Assembly: GCF_035978755.1 (NCBI RefSeq)
Contig: NZ_CP108414.1
Location: 8,556,001 to 8,620,000, forward strand
Direction: 5' to 3'
Length of the DNA: 64,000 bases
Source of the DNA: Streptomyces sp. NBC_01298
GTDB taxonomy: Bacteria > Actinomycetota > Actinomycetes > Streptomycetales > Streptomycetaceae
A model generated the notes under the pieces. The model searched no databases. It saw only the letters and a list, made by a program, of their open reading frames with translations, and was not told where the DNA came from. Within the stretch, counting starts at the first letter, position 1; every line of letters begins with the position of its first letter. The translations under genes and the position numbers were made by a program. Shown here in pieces: positions 52,954 to 60,680 of the stretch.

Positions 52954-53193
52954 TCAGGCGTTGACGCAGGTGTTGCCGAACGCGGGGTTGAGCAGCCCGA
53001 TCACGCTGATCGAGTTGCCGCACGCGTTGATGGGGATGTGGATCGGGATCTGGATCAGGTTGCCCGAGCCGACCCCCGGGGAGTGGGCGGCGATGCCCTG
53101 GGCACCGGCGTCGGCCGAGGCCGCGGAGGCCCCGCCCACGAGAAGGGCGCCCGAGGCGAGGGCGAGTACGGCACTCTTGAGGACACGCGACAC
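52954..53193 (-). CDS. Short chaplin
   Basis: A 79-residue secreted hydrophobin-like protein: signal peptide (MSRVLKSAVLALASGALLVG to SAASA), then one chaplin domain with IPIHIPINACGNSISVIGLLNPAFGNTCVNA and two Cys residues. Chaplins self-assemble into amyloid-like fibrils that make aerial hyphae hydrophobic. GTG 53193 has AAGGAG 7 nt upstream. The short type has no sortase signal, as in ChpD-H. It lies divergent from the SigK gene. A rodlin gene is 29 kb away. Confidence 0.9.
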   Translation of the reverse strand: MSRVLKSAVLALASGALLVGGASAASADAGAQGIAAHSPGVGSGNLIQIPIHIPINACGNSISVIGLLNPAFGNTCVNA

Positions 53194-53559
53194 GACAGAT
53201 CTCCTTGCTGGCTGTGCGGCGCCGGACCGCGGGGCCTCTTCGCCCCGTGACCCGCCGCGCGGCGGCCCCTGAACCGGGCCCGCAGCCCTCCTTCGGCCCG
53301 GACCCGCGGCGCGGTTTGGTCCCGGGGGGACGGTTCCCCCGAATGGATGCCCTTTCGCGTGTATGTCGGCCAATCCGTTCGCGGGCCGGCTCCGAAGGCA
53401 GGGTGAGACAGCAAGGACCCGGCGCGCACCGCGACCCCGGCGGACGGGGAACAGGTGGGCCTGCCACGAAGGATCGTTCATGCGATGGATGGACCGGCGA
53501 GAACCACTCGCGGCACCGCCGTGCCCGCACGGGCCCGGCCGCACACGGGGGGAGCTCAG
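53194..53559. other. Divergent region between the chaplin and sigma-factor genes
   Basis: This 366-bp gap holds both promoters. I looked for a SigK-type promoter (CCATCC...CCGAAT in mycobacteria) and did not find a well-spaced pair on either strand, though CCGAAT occurs at about 53338 and the reverse of CCATCC at about 53485. No gene is supported. Confidence 0.4.
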
Positions 53560-54183
53560 GTGAACCCCGAGAGGCTGCGCTTCCCCGGACCCGGCCCGGG
53601 CGGCGGCCCGGGCCCCGCCGCCGGGCCCGGATCGGCCGCGGCCGAGCTCGCGGAATTGATGGCGCGCACGGCGCAGGGCGACCAGGACGCCTTCTCCGCC
53701 CTGTACGACGCCGTGGCCGGAACCGTCTTCGGCATCGCGGTCAAGGTGGTGCGTGACCGTGCGCAGTCGGAGGAGGTCGCCCAGGAGGTGATGATCGACG
53801 TGTGGCGCCAGGCCGCCCGCTACCGCCCCGACCAGGGAAGCGTCATGGCCTGGGTGGCCACGATCGCCCACCGCCGGGCGGTCGACCGGGTCCGCTCGGC
53901 CCAGGCCTCGGCCAACCGCGAGCACGACATGGGCGTACGCGGCCAGGAACGGCCCTTCGACGAGGTGAGCGAACAGGTGGAGACCCGGCTGGAACGCGAT
54001 CAGGTCAAACGCTGCCTGCGCCGGCTGACCGAGCTCCAGCGGCAGGCCGTCACCCTCGCCTATTACCAGGGGCTGACCTACCGTGAGGTCGCCGAGACCC
54101 TCCAGACTCCTCTTCCCACGATCAAGACCCGGATGCGCGACGGACTGATCCGCCTGCGCGACTGCATGGGGGTGACCACGTGA
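53560..54183 (+). CDS. sigK: SigK-like ECF sigma factor
   Basis: A 207-residue ECF sigma factor. Region 2 has DAFSALYDAVAGTVFGIAVKVVRDRAQSEEVAQEVMIDVWRQAARYRPDQGSVMAWVATIAHRRAVDRVR; region 4 has LTELQRQAVTLAYYQGLTYREVAETLQTPLPTIKTRMRDGLIRLRD. GTG 53560 is chosen for GGGGGAG upstream; the longer frame adds a noncoding-type segment. It overlaps the RskA gene by GTGA. The name follows the pairing with an RskA-type anti-sigma factor and the nearby fasciclin gene, as in mycobacteria. Confidence 0.88.
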   Translation: MNPERLRFPGPGPGGGPGPAAGPGSAAAELAELMARTAQGDQDAFSALYDAVAGTVFGIAVKVVRDRAQSEEVAQEVMIDVWRQAARYRPDQGSVMAWVATIAHRRAVDRVRSAQASANREHDMGVRGQERPFDEVSEQVETRLERDQVKRCLRRLTELQRQAVTLAYYQGLTYREVAETLQTPLPTIKTRMRDGLIRLRDCMGVTT

Positions 54184-54926
54184 AGCACGACGAAGAACTG
54201 CACACCCTCACCGCGGCCTACGTACTGGACGCGCTCGGCCCGGGTGAACAGGAGGCCTTCTCCCGGCACCTGGCCCGCTGTGCGCCGTGCTCCGGGGACG
54301 TCGCGGAATTCTCCGCCACGGCCGGCCGGCTGGCCGCCGCCGTGGCCCTCGTACCCCCGCCGCAGCTGAAGGCGGAGGTGCTCGCCCGCATCGAGACCGT
54401 CCGCCAGGTGCCCCCGCGGGTCGGCGTCCGCAGGGCGGCCGGATTCCTGGACCGCCTGCCGCGCAGGGCCGGCGCCTTCGTGGTCGCCGCTTCCCTCGTC
54501 GGAGCGGCGCTGTTCGGCGGCGCCGCGCTCTACGAGAGCGGGCGGGCGGACCGTGCCCGGCAGGAGGCCCGGCAGGCCGAGGCGCGCGGCCAGGAGCTGC
54601 GGGCCGTGGTCACCGCCCCGGACGCCCGTACCGTCCACGGCCGCACCAGCGGCGGAGCCGCCGCCACGGTGATCACCTCCGCCGCGCGGGACCGGGCGGT
54701 GTTCCTCGCCGACCGGCTGCCGGCCGCCGGGGAGGGGCGTACGTACCAGCTCTGGCTGGCGGACGGCGGCGCGATGCGCCCGGCCGGCTTCCTCACCGGC
54801 GACGGGGCCGCCGTGCTCGACGGCGACCTCGGTACGGCCACGGCGGTCGGCCTGACGCTGGAGCCCGCCGGGGGATCCCCGCAGCCGACGACCAGCCCCC
54901 TGGTCCTGCTCGCCCTGCCGGCGTAG
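54180..54926 (+). CDS. rskA: RskA-like anti-sigma factor
   Basis: A 248-residue membrane anti-sigma factor. The N-terminal domain has the zinc-type pattern HLARCAPC (His-x3-Cys-x2-Cys). One membrane helix is at about residues 100-118 (AFVVAASLVGAALFGGAAL), and the outside domain shows FLADRLPAAGEGRTYQLWLADGGAMRPAGFL, typical of RskA. It binds and inactivates SigK until regulated proteolysis releases it; the signal is unknown. GTG 54180 overlaps the sigma stop. Confidence 0.88.
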   Translation: MKHDEELHTLTAAYVLDALGPGEQEAFSRHLARCAPCSGDVAEFSATAGRLAAAVALVPPPQLKAEVLARIETVRQVPPRVGVRRAAGFLDRLPRRAGAFVVAASLVGAALFGGAALYESGRADRARQEARQAEARGQELRAVVTAPDARTVHGRTSGGAAATVITSAARDRAVFLADRLPAAGEGRTYQLWLADGGAMRPAGFLTGDGAAVLDGDLGTATAVGLTLEPAGGSPQPTTSPLVLLALPA

Positions 54927-55121
54927 GCGGTACGGAACACCCGGGCGGGTGGCCGCGAGCGAGGGCTCGGGTCACCCGCCCGCCGGGGTCCCGGGCGGGC
55001 CGAGCAGCGCCGCCGCACCGCGTCCCGCCGGGGGCTGGCCCCGGCCGCCGGCCGCGTGGATCATGAGGGGGCGCCGGGGCGATGAGGCTCCGGCGCCCGC
55101 CACCGAGCCCTGGGGGTCCAT

Positions 55122-56762
55122 GTGTCGTCCGTGCCGTCCTTCGAGCCGAGTTACGCGTCCGGGGCCTGCGAGGTGCCGCTGCTGGGCGACACCATCGGCG
55201 AGAACCTGGACCGCGCCGTCCGCAGGTTCCCCGGCCGCGATGCCCTCGTGGACATGGCCTCGGGGCGCCGGTGGACGTACGCGGAGTTCGCCGCGGACGT
55301 GGACGCCCTCGCGCTCGGCCTGCTGGACCTCGGGATCGCCAAGGGGGACCGGGTCGGCATCTGGGCCCCCAACCGCCCCGAGTGGACGATGGTGCAGTAC
55401 GCCACCGCCCGCATCGGCGCGATCCTCGTCACCGTGAACCCGGCCTACCGGTCCCACGAGCTGGAGTACGTCCTGCGCCAGTCCGGGATCCGGCTGCTGG
55501 TCGCGGCGGACCGGTTCAAGACCTCCGACTACGCGGCCATGATCGAGGAGGTCGGGCCGCGCTGTCCGGACCTGGAGTTCACCGCCCTGCTCGACGGCCC
55601 GCTCTGGAACTCCCTCCAGGAACGCGGCCGCCGCGCCGACCGCGCCGAACTGCTGCGCGCCCAGGCCGCGCTGAGCCCCGACGACGCCGTCAACATCCAA
55701 TACACGTCCGGGACCACCGGCTTCCCCAAGGGCGCGACCCTCTCGCACCACAACATCCTCAACAACGCCTATTTCGTAGGCGAGTTGTGCCACTACACCG
55801 AGCAGGACCGGGTCTGCGTCCCGGTCCCCTTCTACCACTGCTTCGGCATGGTCATGGGGAACCTCGCCTGCACCAGCCACGGCGCGGCCATGATCATCCC
55901 GGCGCCCGCCTTCGACCCGGGAGCAACCCTGGCCGCCGTTCAGGCGGAGGCCTGCACCTCGCTCTACGGGGTCCCCACCATGTTCATCGCCGAGCTGGCC
56001 CACCCGGACTTCGCGACCTACGACCTCTCCAGCCTGCGCACCGGCATCATGGCGGGCTCGCCCTGCCCGGTCGAGGTGATGAAGGAGGTCATCGACCGGA
56101 TGGGCATGCGCGAGGTGTCCATCTGCTACGGCATGACGGAGACCTCGCCGGTCTCCACCCAGACCCGCGTGGACGACTCCGTGGAGCGCCGCGTCTCGAC
56201 CGTGGGCCGCGTCGGACCGCACCTGGAGGTCAAGGTGGTCGACCCGGCCACCGGCCGGACCCTCCCGCGCGGCGAACCGGGCGAACTGTGCACCCGGGGC
56301 TACTCGGTCATGCTCGGCTACTGGGACCAGCCCGAGCGCACCGCCGAAGCCGTCGACGCGGCCCGCTGGATGCACACGGGAGACCTCGCCGTCATGGACG
56401 GGGACGGGTACCTGAGCATCACCGGCCGCATCAAGGACATGGTGATCCGCGGCGGCGAGAACCTGTACCCGCGCGAGATCGAGGAGTTCCTGCACGCCCA
56501 CCCCGACGTCATGGACGTCCAGGTGATCGGCGTACCCGACCCGAAGTACGGGGAGGAGCTCATGGCGTGGGTGCGGATGCGCGAGGGCGCCGAGCCGCTG
56601 ACCGCCGAGGCCGTGCGCGCGTACTGCGCGGGCCGGCTGGCCCACTTCAAGATCCCGCGCTACGTCCACGTGGTGGAGGAGTTCCCCATGACGGTGACGG
56701 GCAAGATCCGCAAGATCGAGATGCGGGAGACGGCCGCCAGGCTGCTGGGCCTGCCCTCCTGA
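55122..56762 (+). CDS. Fatty-acyl-CoA synthetase (AMP-binding enzyme)
   Basis: A 546-residue acyl-adenylating ligase that activates a carboxylic acid with ATP and CoA. The ATP motif reads [16 protein letters not shown] (about 194-209), the adenylate motif [10 protein letters not shown] is further on, and the hinge/C-terminal motif is [11 protein letters not shown]. The core region [39 protein letters not shown] is typical of the medium/long-chain type. The acid is not predictable. GTG 55122 is the start; the upstream ATG at 55120 is out of frame. The gene is followed by a repeat array and a perfect terminator. Confidence 0.9.
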   Translation: MSSVPSFEPSYASGACEVPLLGDTIGENLDRAVRRFPGRDALVDMASGRRWTYAEFAADVDALALGLLDLGIAKGDRVGIWAPNRPEWTMVQYATARIGAILVTVNPAYRSHELEYVLRQSGIRLLVAADRFKTSDYAAMIEEVGPRCPDLEFTALLDGPLWNSLQERGRRADRAELLRAQAALSPDDAVNIQYTSGTTGFPKGATLSHHNILNNAYFVGELCHYTEQDRVCVPVPFYHCFGMVMGNLACTSHGAAMIIPAPAFDPGATLAAVQAEACTSLYGVPTMFIAELAHPDFATYDLSSLRTGIMAGSPCPVEVMKEVIDRMGMREVSICYGMTETSPVSTQTRVDDSVERRVSTVGRVGPHLEVKVVDPATGRTLPRGEPGELCTRGYSVMLGYWDQPERTAEAVDAARWMHTGDLAVMDGDGYLSITGRIKDMVIRGGENLYPREIEEFLHAHPDVMDVQVIGVPDPKYGEELMAWVRMREGAEPLTAEAVRAYCAGRLAHFKIPRYVHVVEEFPMTVTGKIRKIEMRETAARLLGLPS

Positions 56763-56794
56763 CAGGGGTCCACCGGCCGGCAGGAGCGCAGGCA

Positions 56795-56857
56795 GGGGTC
56801 ACCGGCTGACCGGGGTCACCGGCTGGCAGGGGTCACCGGCTGGCAGGGGTCATCGGC
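56795..56857. repeat. 17-bp tandem repeat after the acyl-CoA synthetase gene
   Basis: Units GGGGTCACCGGCTG plus 3 bases recur at 56795, 56812, 56829 and (degenerate) 56846. They are noncoding, lie 33 bp past the gene stop and before the terminator. Confidence 0.8.
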
Positions 56858-56870
56858 GGCCCGCCGCCGT

Positions 56871-56919
56871 CCGCCCGGTGTCCCGTACCGCCGTCGCGGC
56901 CGTACGGGACACCGGGCGG
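56871..56919. terminator. Bidirectional terminator
   Basis: CCGCCCGGTGTCCCGTAC (56871-56888) and its perfect complement GTACGGGACACCGGGCGG (56902-56919) form an 18-bp stem between two convergent genes. Confidence 0.9.
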
Positions 56920-56934
56920 GTGTTCGCCTCCGGC

Positions 56935-57654
56935 TCAGCGGGCCGCTCCGGCGCCCTTGCCCGCGACCGTGTTGCTCGTGACCGCGCCGTCGGCGCCGGC
57001 CAGGGTCACGGCGTGCCGGACCCCGTCGGAGCCGAGGACGACCACGCGCCAGGCGCTGCCGCCGCCCTCCTGGGCGACCACGCGCAGGGCCTCGGCCTTG
57101 CCGCCGGGAACGGCGGCCTCCGCCTTCTCCAGGGCCTGGGCCGCCGGAAGCGCCGGCAGCGGTACGGGGGCCCGGTCGGGCCCGTCCACGACGAACTTCT
57201 CCTTGCCTTCGGGCATCCCGTCCGCCATCTCGCCGGGCACCCCGTCGGGTCCGTCCGGCGGGAAGGCGAACCGCTCGCCCTTCTGACCCCGCAGGCCGGG
57301 CTTCCCGGGTTCGCCGGGCTTTCCGGGGTGCGCGGGCATCGGCAGCGCCATCTTGCCCCCGCCCTCCCGCTCGACGTCGAACCGGTCCCACACCCGCTCC
57401 GCCCGCGTGCGGCGGACGTCGTGCTCGTGGTCCGCCACGGCCACGACCGCGCCGCCCGCTCCGGCGGACGCCACCACCACGAGCCCGAGCGCCACCCAGC
57501 GGCCCCGGCCCTGACGGGCGAACCGGGTGAAGCGGGCGATCCGAGCGCCGCGCCCCGCCGGCTTGCCGGCCGGGTCGCCGGCGCCCTCGCCGCCACCCTC
57601 GGCGGGAACGGTGGCCGGGGGGAACTCGGGCGGCTGCGGACTGGACTGAGTCAT
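56935..57654 (-). CDS. Membrane protein with collagen-like triplets and PepSY-like domain
   Basis: A 239-residue protein. One membrane helix (about 55-75: WVALGLVVVASAGAGGAVVAVA) follows a Pro/Gly-rich cytoplasmic part. Outside the membrane a Gly-x-y segment (HPGKPGEPGKPGLRGQKGER) resembles collagen, and the end (PAAQALEKAEAAVPGGKAEA to GSDGVRHAVTLAGADGAVTS) resembles PepSY, a domain thought to inhibit proteases or sense peptides. ATG 57654 is preceded by GAGGAGC; the huge frame to 58476 is a shadow. Divergent from a two-component system across an apparent three-box operator; it is likely a target or co-sensor of that system. Domain calls are tentative. Confidence 0.7.
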   Translation of the reverse strand: MTQSSPQPPEFPPATVPAEGGGEGAGDPAGKPAGRGARIARFTRFARQGRGRWVALGLVVVASAGAGGAVVAVADHEHDVRRTRAERVWDRFDVEREGGGKMALPMPAHPGKPGEPGKPGLRGQKGERFAFPPDGPDGVPGEMADGMPEGKEKFVVDGPDRAPVPLPALPAAQALEKAEAAVPGGKAEALRVVAQEGGGSAWRVVVLGSDGVRHAVTLAGADGAVTSNTVAGKGAGAAR

Positions 57655-57715
57655 CTGGATGCTCCTCGGGTTCTCCGGGCGTCGTGCCCGGCTCGGCAGA
57701 TCCTGCGAGCAGGAT

Positions 57716-57754
57716 GCTGAAGCCCCGCTGAAGCGAGCTGAAGAACCCTTCAGC
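57716..57754. promoter_or_regulatory. Three direct GCTGAAG repeats plus one inverted, candidate OmpR-type operator
   Basis: GCTGAAG occurs at 57716-57722, 57727-57733 and 57737-57743, and the inverted TTCAGC at 57749-57754. The 10-11-bp steps place them on one DNA face, as OmpR-family dimers require. The site sits between the divergent PepSY-like gene and the response-regulator gene, so autoregulation is likely. Confidence 0.7.
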
Positions 57755-57786
57755 AAGCCCGAGGCGCGACCTGCGAACCTTGCACC

Positions 57787-58464
57787 ATGCGCGTACTGGT
57801 GGTCGAGGACGAGCGGCGGCTGGCCGCCGCCCTGCAACGTGGTCTGCGGGCCGAGGGCTTCACTGTGGACACGGCACACGACGGTCCGCAAGGCCTGTGG
57901 ATGGCCGGCGAGCACGACTACGACGCGATCGTGCTCGACATCATGCTGCCCGGCCTCAACGGCTACCGGGTCTGCGCCCGGCTGCGCGCGGCCGGCTGCG
58001 AGTCCGGCATCCTCATGCTGACCGCCAAGGACGGCGAGTACGACGAGGCCGAGGCGCTGGACACCGGAGCCGACGACTTCCTCTCGAAGCCCTTCTCCTA
58101 CGTGGTCCTCGTGGCCCGCCTGCGGGCGCTGATCCGGCGCACCGGCCGCCGCAGCCCGCAGGTCATGGAGTTCGGCGACCTCCTCGTCGACCCGGCCCGG
58201 CAGCGCTGCACGCGCGGCGGCGTCGAAGCCCGGCTGACCGCGCGCGAGTTCGCCGTGCTCGTGCACCTGGCGCGCCGGGCCGGCGAAGTCGTACCCAAGC
58301 GGGACATCCTCGAGCACGTCTGGGACGCCGCCTACGAAGGGGACCTCAATGTCGTGGAGGTCCACGTCAGCGCCCTGCGCCGGAAGATAGACGCGCCCTT
58401 CGGCCGGGCCGCGGTGGAAACCGTCCGAGGCGCGGGATACCGGCTGGCGGCCGACGGTGGCTGA
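57787..58464 (+). CDS. OmpR-family response regulator
   Basis: A 225-residue regulator. The receiver has phospho-acceptor Asp51 (IVLDIMLPG) with acidic E7/D8 and the Lys of LSKPFS. A winged helix-turn-helix effector (LTAREFAVLVHLARRAGEVVPKRDILEHVWD, VVEVHVSALRRKID) binds DNA. It overlaps the sensor-kinase start by 8 nt and forms one operon with it. ATG 57787 is secure. The repeated sites upstream are the probable targets. Confidence 0.93.
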   Translation: MRVLVVEDERRLAAALQRGLRAEGFTVDTAHDGPQGLWMAGEHDYDAIVLDIMLPGLNGYRVCARLRAAGCESGILMLTAKDGEYDEAEALDTGADDFLSKPFSYVVLVARLRALIRRTGRRSPQVMEFGDLLVDPARQRCTRGGVEARLTAREFAVLVHLARRAGEVVPKRDILEHVWDAAYEGDLNVVEVHVSALRRKIDAPFGRAAVETVRGAGYRLAADGG

Positions 58465-60010
58465 GACCGACCACAACCACGAGACCGGCCGGGCCTACGA
58501 GACCGTTCAGGCCTGCGAGACCGGCCGGGCCTGCGAGACCGGCCGGGCCTGCGAGACCGGCCGGGCCTGCGAGACCGGCCGGGCCTGCGAGACGGGCCGG
58601 GCAGGCGGGTACCGGATGCGCCCCCGCGCGCTCGCGCACCGCCTGCGCCGGGCCGCGTCCCGGCTCCGTCCGCGGTCCGTCCGTGCCCAGGCCACCCTCG
58701 GCGCGTCCGCCGTGGTGGCCCTGGCCCTCGGGGTCGCCTCCGTCGCCCTGCTCGGGGCGCTGGAGACCAACATGACCATGAGCGCCCAGGACGACGCCGA
58801 ACGGCGGGCCGTCAAGGTGGCCGCGCTGGCGGCCACCGGGGAGCTGGGGCCCGTACCGGTCCCGGGCCATGAATCGGACTTCATCCAGGTCGTGGACGGG
58901 CAGGGCCGGGTGCTCGCGTCCAGCCCCAACCTCACCGGCCGCCCCGCCCTGGTGCCCGAACCGCCCGCCGCGCCCGGCACGGTCCGCGACACCTGGAAGG
59001 GCGGCCGGGTCCGCCAGGAACACCGCCAGCGCGTCGTGCAGGTCACCACCGTCACCTCCAAGGGGCTCGTCACGGTCTACGCCGGCACCTCGCTCCGGGA
59101 CGCCGACACCGCCGACGCGACGATCATGGCGGTGCTGGCCGTCGTGGTCCCGCTGCTCGTCCTCGTCGTGGCCCTGATCACCTGGCGGGTCACCGGGTGG
59201 GCCCTGCGGCCCGTCGAGGCGATCCGCGCCGAGGTCGCCGAGATCGGCGACCGCGAACTCCACCGCCGGGTGCCCGTACCCGCCACCCGCGACGAGGTGG
59301 CCCGGCTCGCCGTCACGATGAACGCCACCCTGGACCGGCTGGAGGCCGCCGGCATCCGCCAGCGCCGCTTCATCGCGGACGCCTCGCACGAACTGCGCAG
59401 CCCGATCACGGTGCTGCGCACCCAGCTGGAGGTCGCACAGGCCCACCCGGATCCCGAGCTGTGGGGCGAACTGGTCAGCGGCGCCCTGGAGGACACCGTA
59501 CGGCTCCAGGACCTGGCGGCCGATCTGCTCCTGCTCGCCCGCCTCGACACCTCGGAGCCGCCGCCGGCCACCGCCGTCGACCTCACCGAGGTGGTCGGCG
59601 AAGCGGCCCGCGCGCGCAGGGGAGGGCGCGTTCCCGTCCGGGCGGACATCGCCCCCGGGATCGCGGTCCGCGGCAGCACGATCTGGCTGTCGCGCCTCGT
59701 CACCAACCTGCTGGACAACGCCGGCCGGCACGCCGAGCAGCACGTCACCCTCGTCCTGCGCGTGGACGGGTTCCGGGACGAGGCCGTACTCGAAGTGACC
59801 GACGACGGAGCCGGCATCGCGCCCGCCGACCGCGAACGGGTCTTCGAACGCTTCACCCGGCTCGACGACGCCCGCGCCCGCGACGAGGGCGGCACCGGTC
59901 TGGGCCTGGCCATCGCCCGAGACATCGCCCTGCGCCTCGGCGGCACCCTCGCCGTCCGGGACTCCCCGAAGGGGGCCCGGCTGGTCGCCAGGCTCCCGCT
60001 CGGCCCGTGA
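58457..60010 (+). CDS. Sensor histidine kinase with an N-terminal ACETGR repeat
   Basis: A 517-residue kinase. About 25 residues of hexapeptide repeats (ETGRAC) open the protein, then a first membrane helix, an extracellular sensor (ESDFIQVVDGQGRVLASSPN), a second helix (AVLAVVVPLLVLVVALITW), HAMP, the phosphorylated His311 (DASHELRSPITVLR), N-box NLLDNAGRH, and GGTGLGLAIAR. It phosphorylates the upstream regulator. GTG 58457 overlaps the regulator gene; ATG 58616 is an alternative start that would skip the repeats. No strong ribosome binding site favours either. The repeats add several cytoplasmic Cys residues. Confidence 0.85.
   Translation: MAETDHNHETGRAYETVQACETGRACETGRACETGRACETGRACETGRAGGYRMRPRALAHRLRRAASRLRPRSVRAQATLGASAVVALALGVASVALLGALETNMTMSAQDDAERRAVKVAALAATGELGPVPVPGHESDFIQVVDGQGRVLASSPNLTGRPALVPEPPAAPGTVRDTWKGGRVRQEHRQRVVQVTTVTSKGLVTVYAGTSLRDADTADATIMAVLAVVVPLLVLVVALITWRVTGWALRPVEAIRAEVAEIGDRELHRRVPVPATRDEVARLAVTMNATLDRLEAAGIRQRRFIADASHELRSPITVLRTQLEVAQAHPDPELWGELVSGALEDTVRLQDLAADLLLLARLDTSEPPPATAVDLTEVVGEAARARRGGRVPVRADIAPGIAVRGSTIWLSRLVTNLLDNAGRHAEQHVTLVLRVDGFRDEAVLEVTDDGAGIAPADRERVFERFTRLDDARARDEGGTGLGLAIARDIALRLGGTLAVRDSPKGARLVARLPLGP
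58481..58606 (+). repeat. 18-bp tandem repeat in the sensor kinase N-terminus
   Basis: Seven contiguous 18-bp units of the type GAGACCGGCCGGGCCTGC keep the frame and encode ETGRAC. Units 3-6 are identical; the outer ones have diverged. The array can change copy number without a frameshift. It depends on the GTG 58457 start being used. Confidence 0.9.
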
Positions 60011-60072
60011 CGGCGTCCGGCCCCTGACGGAGTCCTGCCCTTGAGGGCGCCCGGCTTCCCGGGGCAGTGCGC

Positions 60073-60397
60073 TCAGCACACCGGCCGGCGTCCCGCGTCC
60101 CGCGCGGCCTCCTCCTGCGCCGCGACCGGCGCGGGTACTCCCGGTACCGGGTCGAGCGGGGCGACCAGCCGGCCCTCGTGACCCGGGGGATCGAAGAACG
60201 CGGCGGGCTTCACGGAGACCCGGCCCGTGGAGACGGCCTCCAGGGTGCCCCGGGCCGCGACGTACGCCGGGAAGCCGTCCGTGTCCCGCCGGTGGCGGGC
60301 CGGCTCCCGGTAGCCGCCGAGGGCCGGGTGGCCGTCCTGCCCGGTGAGCGTGTACGAGGTGGTCACGACCCGGTACGCGGCCTCGCGGGCGAGCCTT
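60073..60397 (-). pseudogene. 5'-truncated gene remnant (unknown family)
   Basis: An open frame ends with TGA at 60073 and has strong third-position GC bias for about 105 codons (from about 60397 inward: EAAYRVVTTSYTLTGQDGHP, then DTDGFPAYVAARGTLEAV). Codons upstream of 60397 look noncoding, so the real gene has lost its 5' part. The fragment recalls the C-terminal part of secreted hydrolases such as 5'-nucleotidases, but I cannot name the family. The neighbouring ABC transporter gene lies just past the presumed breakpoint. Confidence 0.5.
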
Positions 60398-60680
60398 GAG
60401 CACCGGCCTCCGGACTGCCTCCCGATCCGTCTCCCGGCGTGAGCCGGGGGCGTGCAAGGCATTTCCCCCGCGCTCCGTCGGGATCAGGCCGTTCTGGTCC
60501 CCGGGCCCGCTCCGGACCCCGTCCCCGCGTGCCTCGCGCGCCCGTTCCCGCCGGTCCGTGACGAAGGCCGGTTCTCGTTACTCCGCGCTCCGGGCTCGGA
60601 TGTACTCCCTCACTCGACCACCCGACGGGGGTCCCCGGGACGGACCGCCGCCGTTCGACGACGACGTGAAGGAGCCGCAC

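Noticed and set aside
53194..53559. SigK-type promoter pair CCATCC/CCGAAT
   Set aside because: The hexamers occur but not in proper order and spacing on one strand, so no promoter is claimed.
58481..58606. CRISPR-like repeat array
   Set aside because: The units are directly adjacent without spacers and keep the reading frame, so this is a coding tandem repeat.
60073..60462. Complete 129-residue gene
   Set aside because: The first 22 or so codons have noncoding composition and there is no ribosome binding site; a 5'-truncated remnant fits better.
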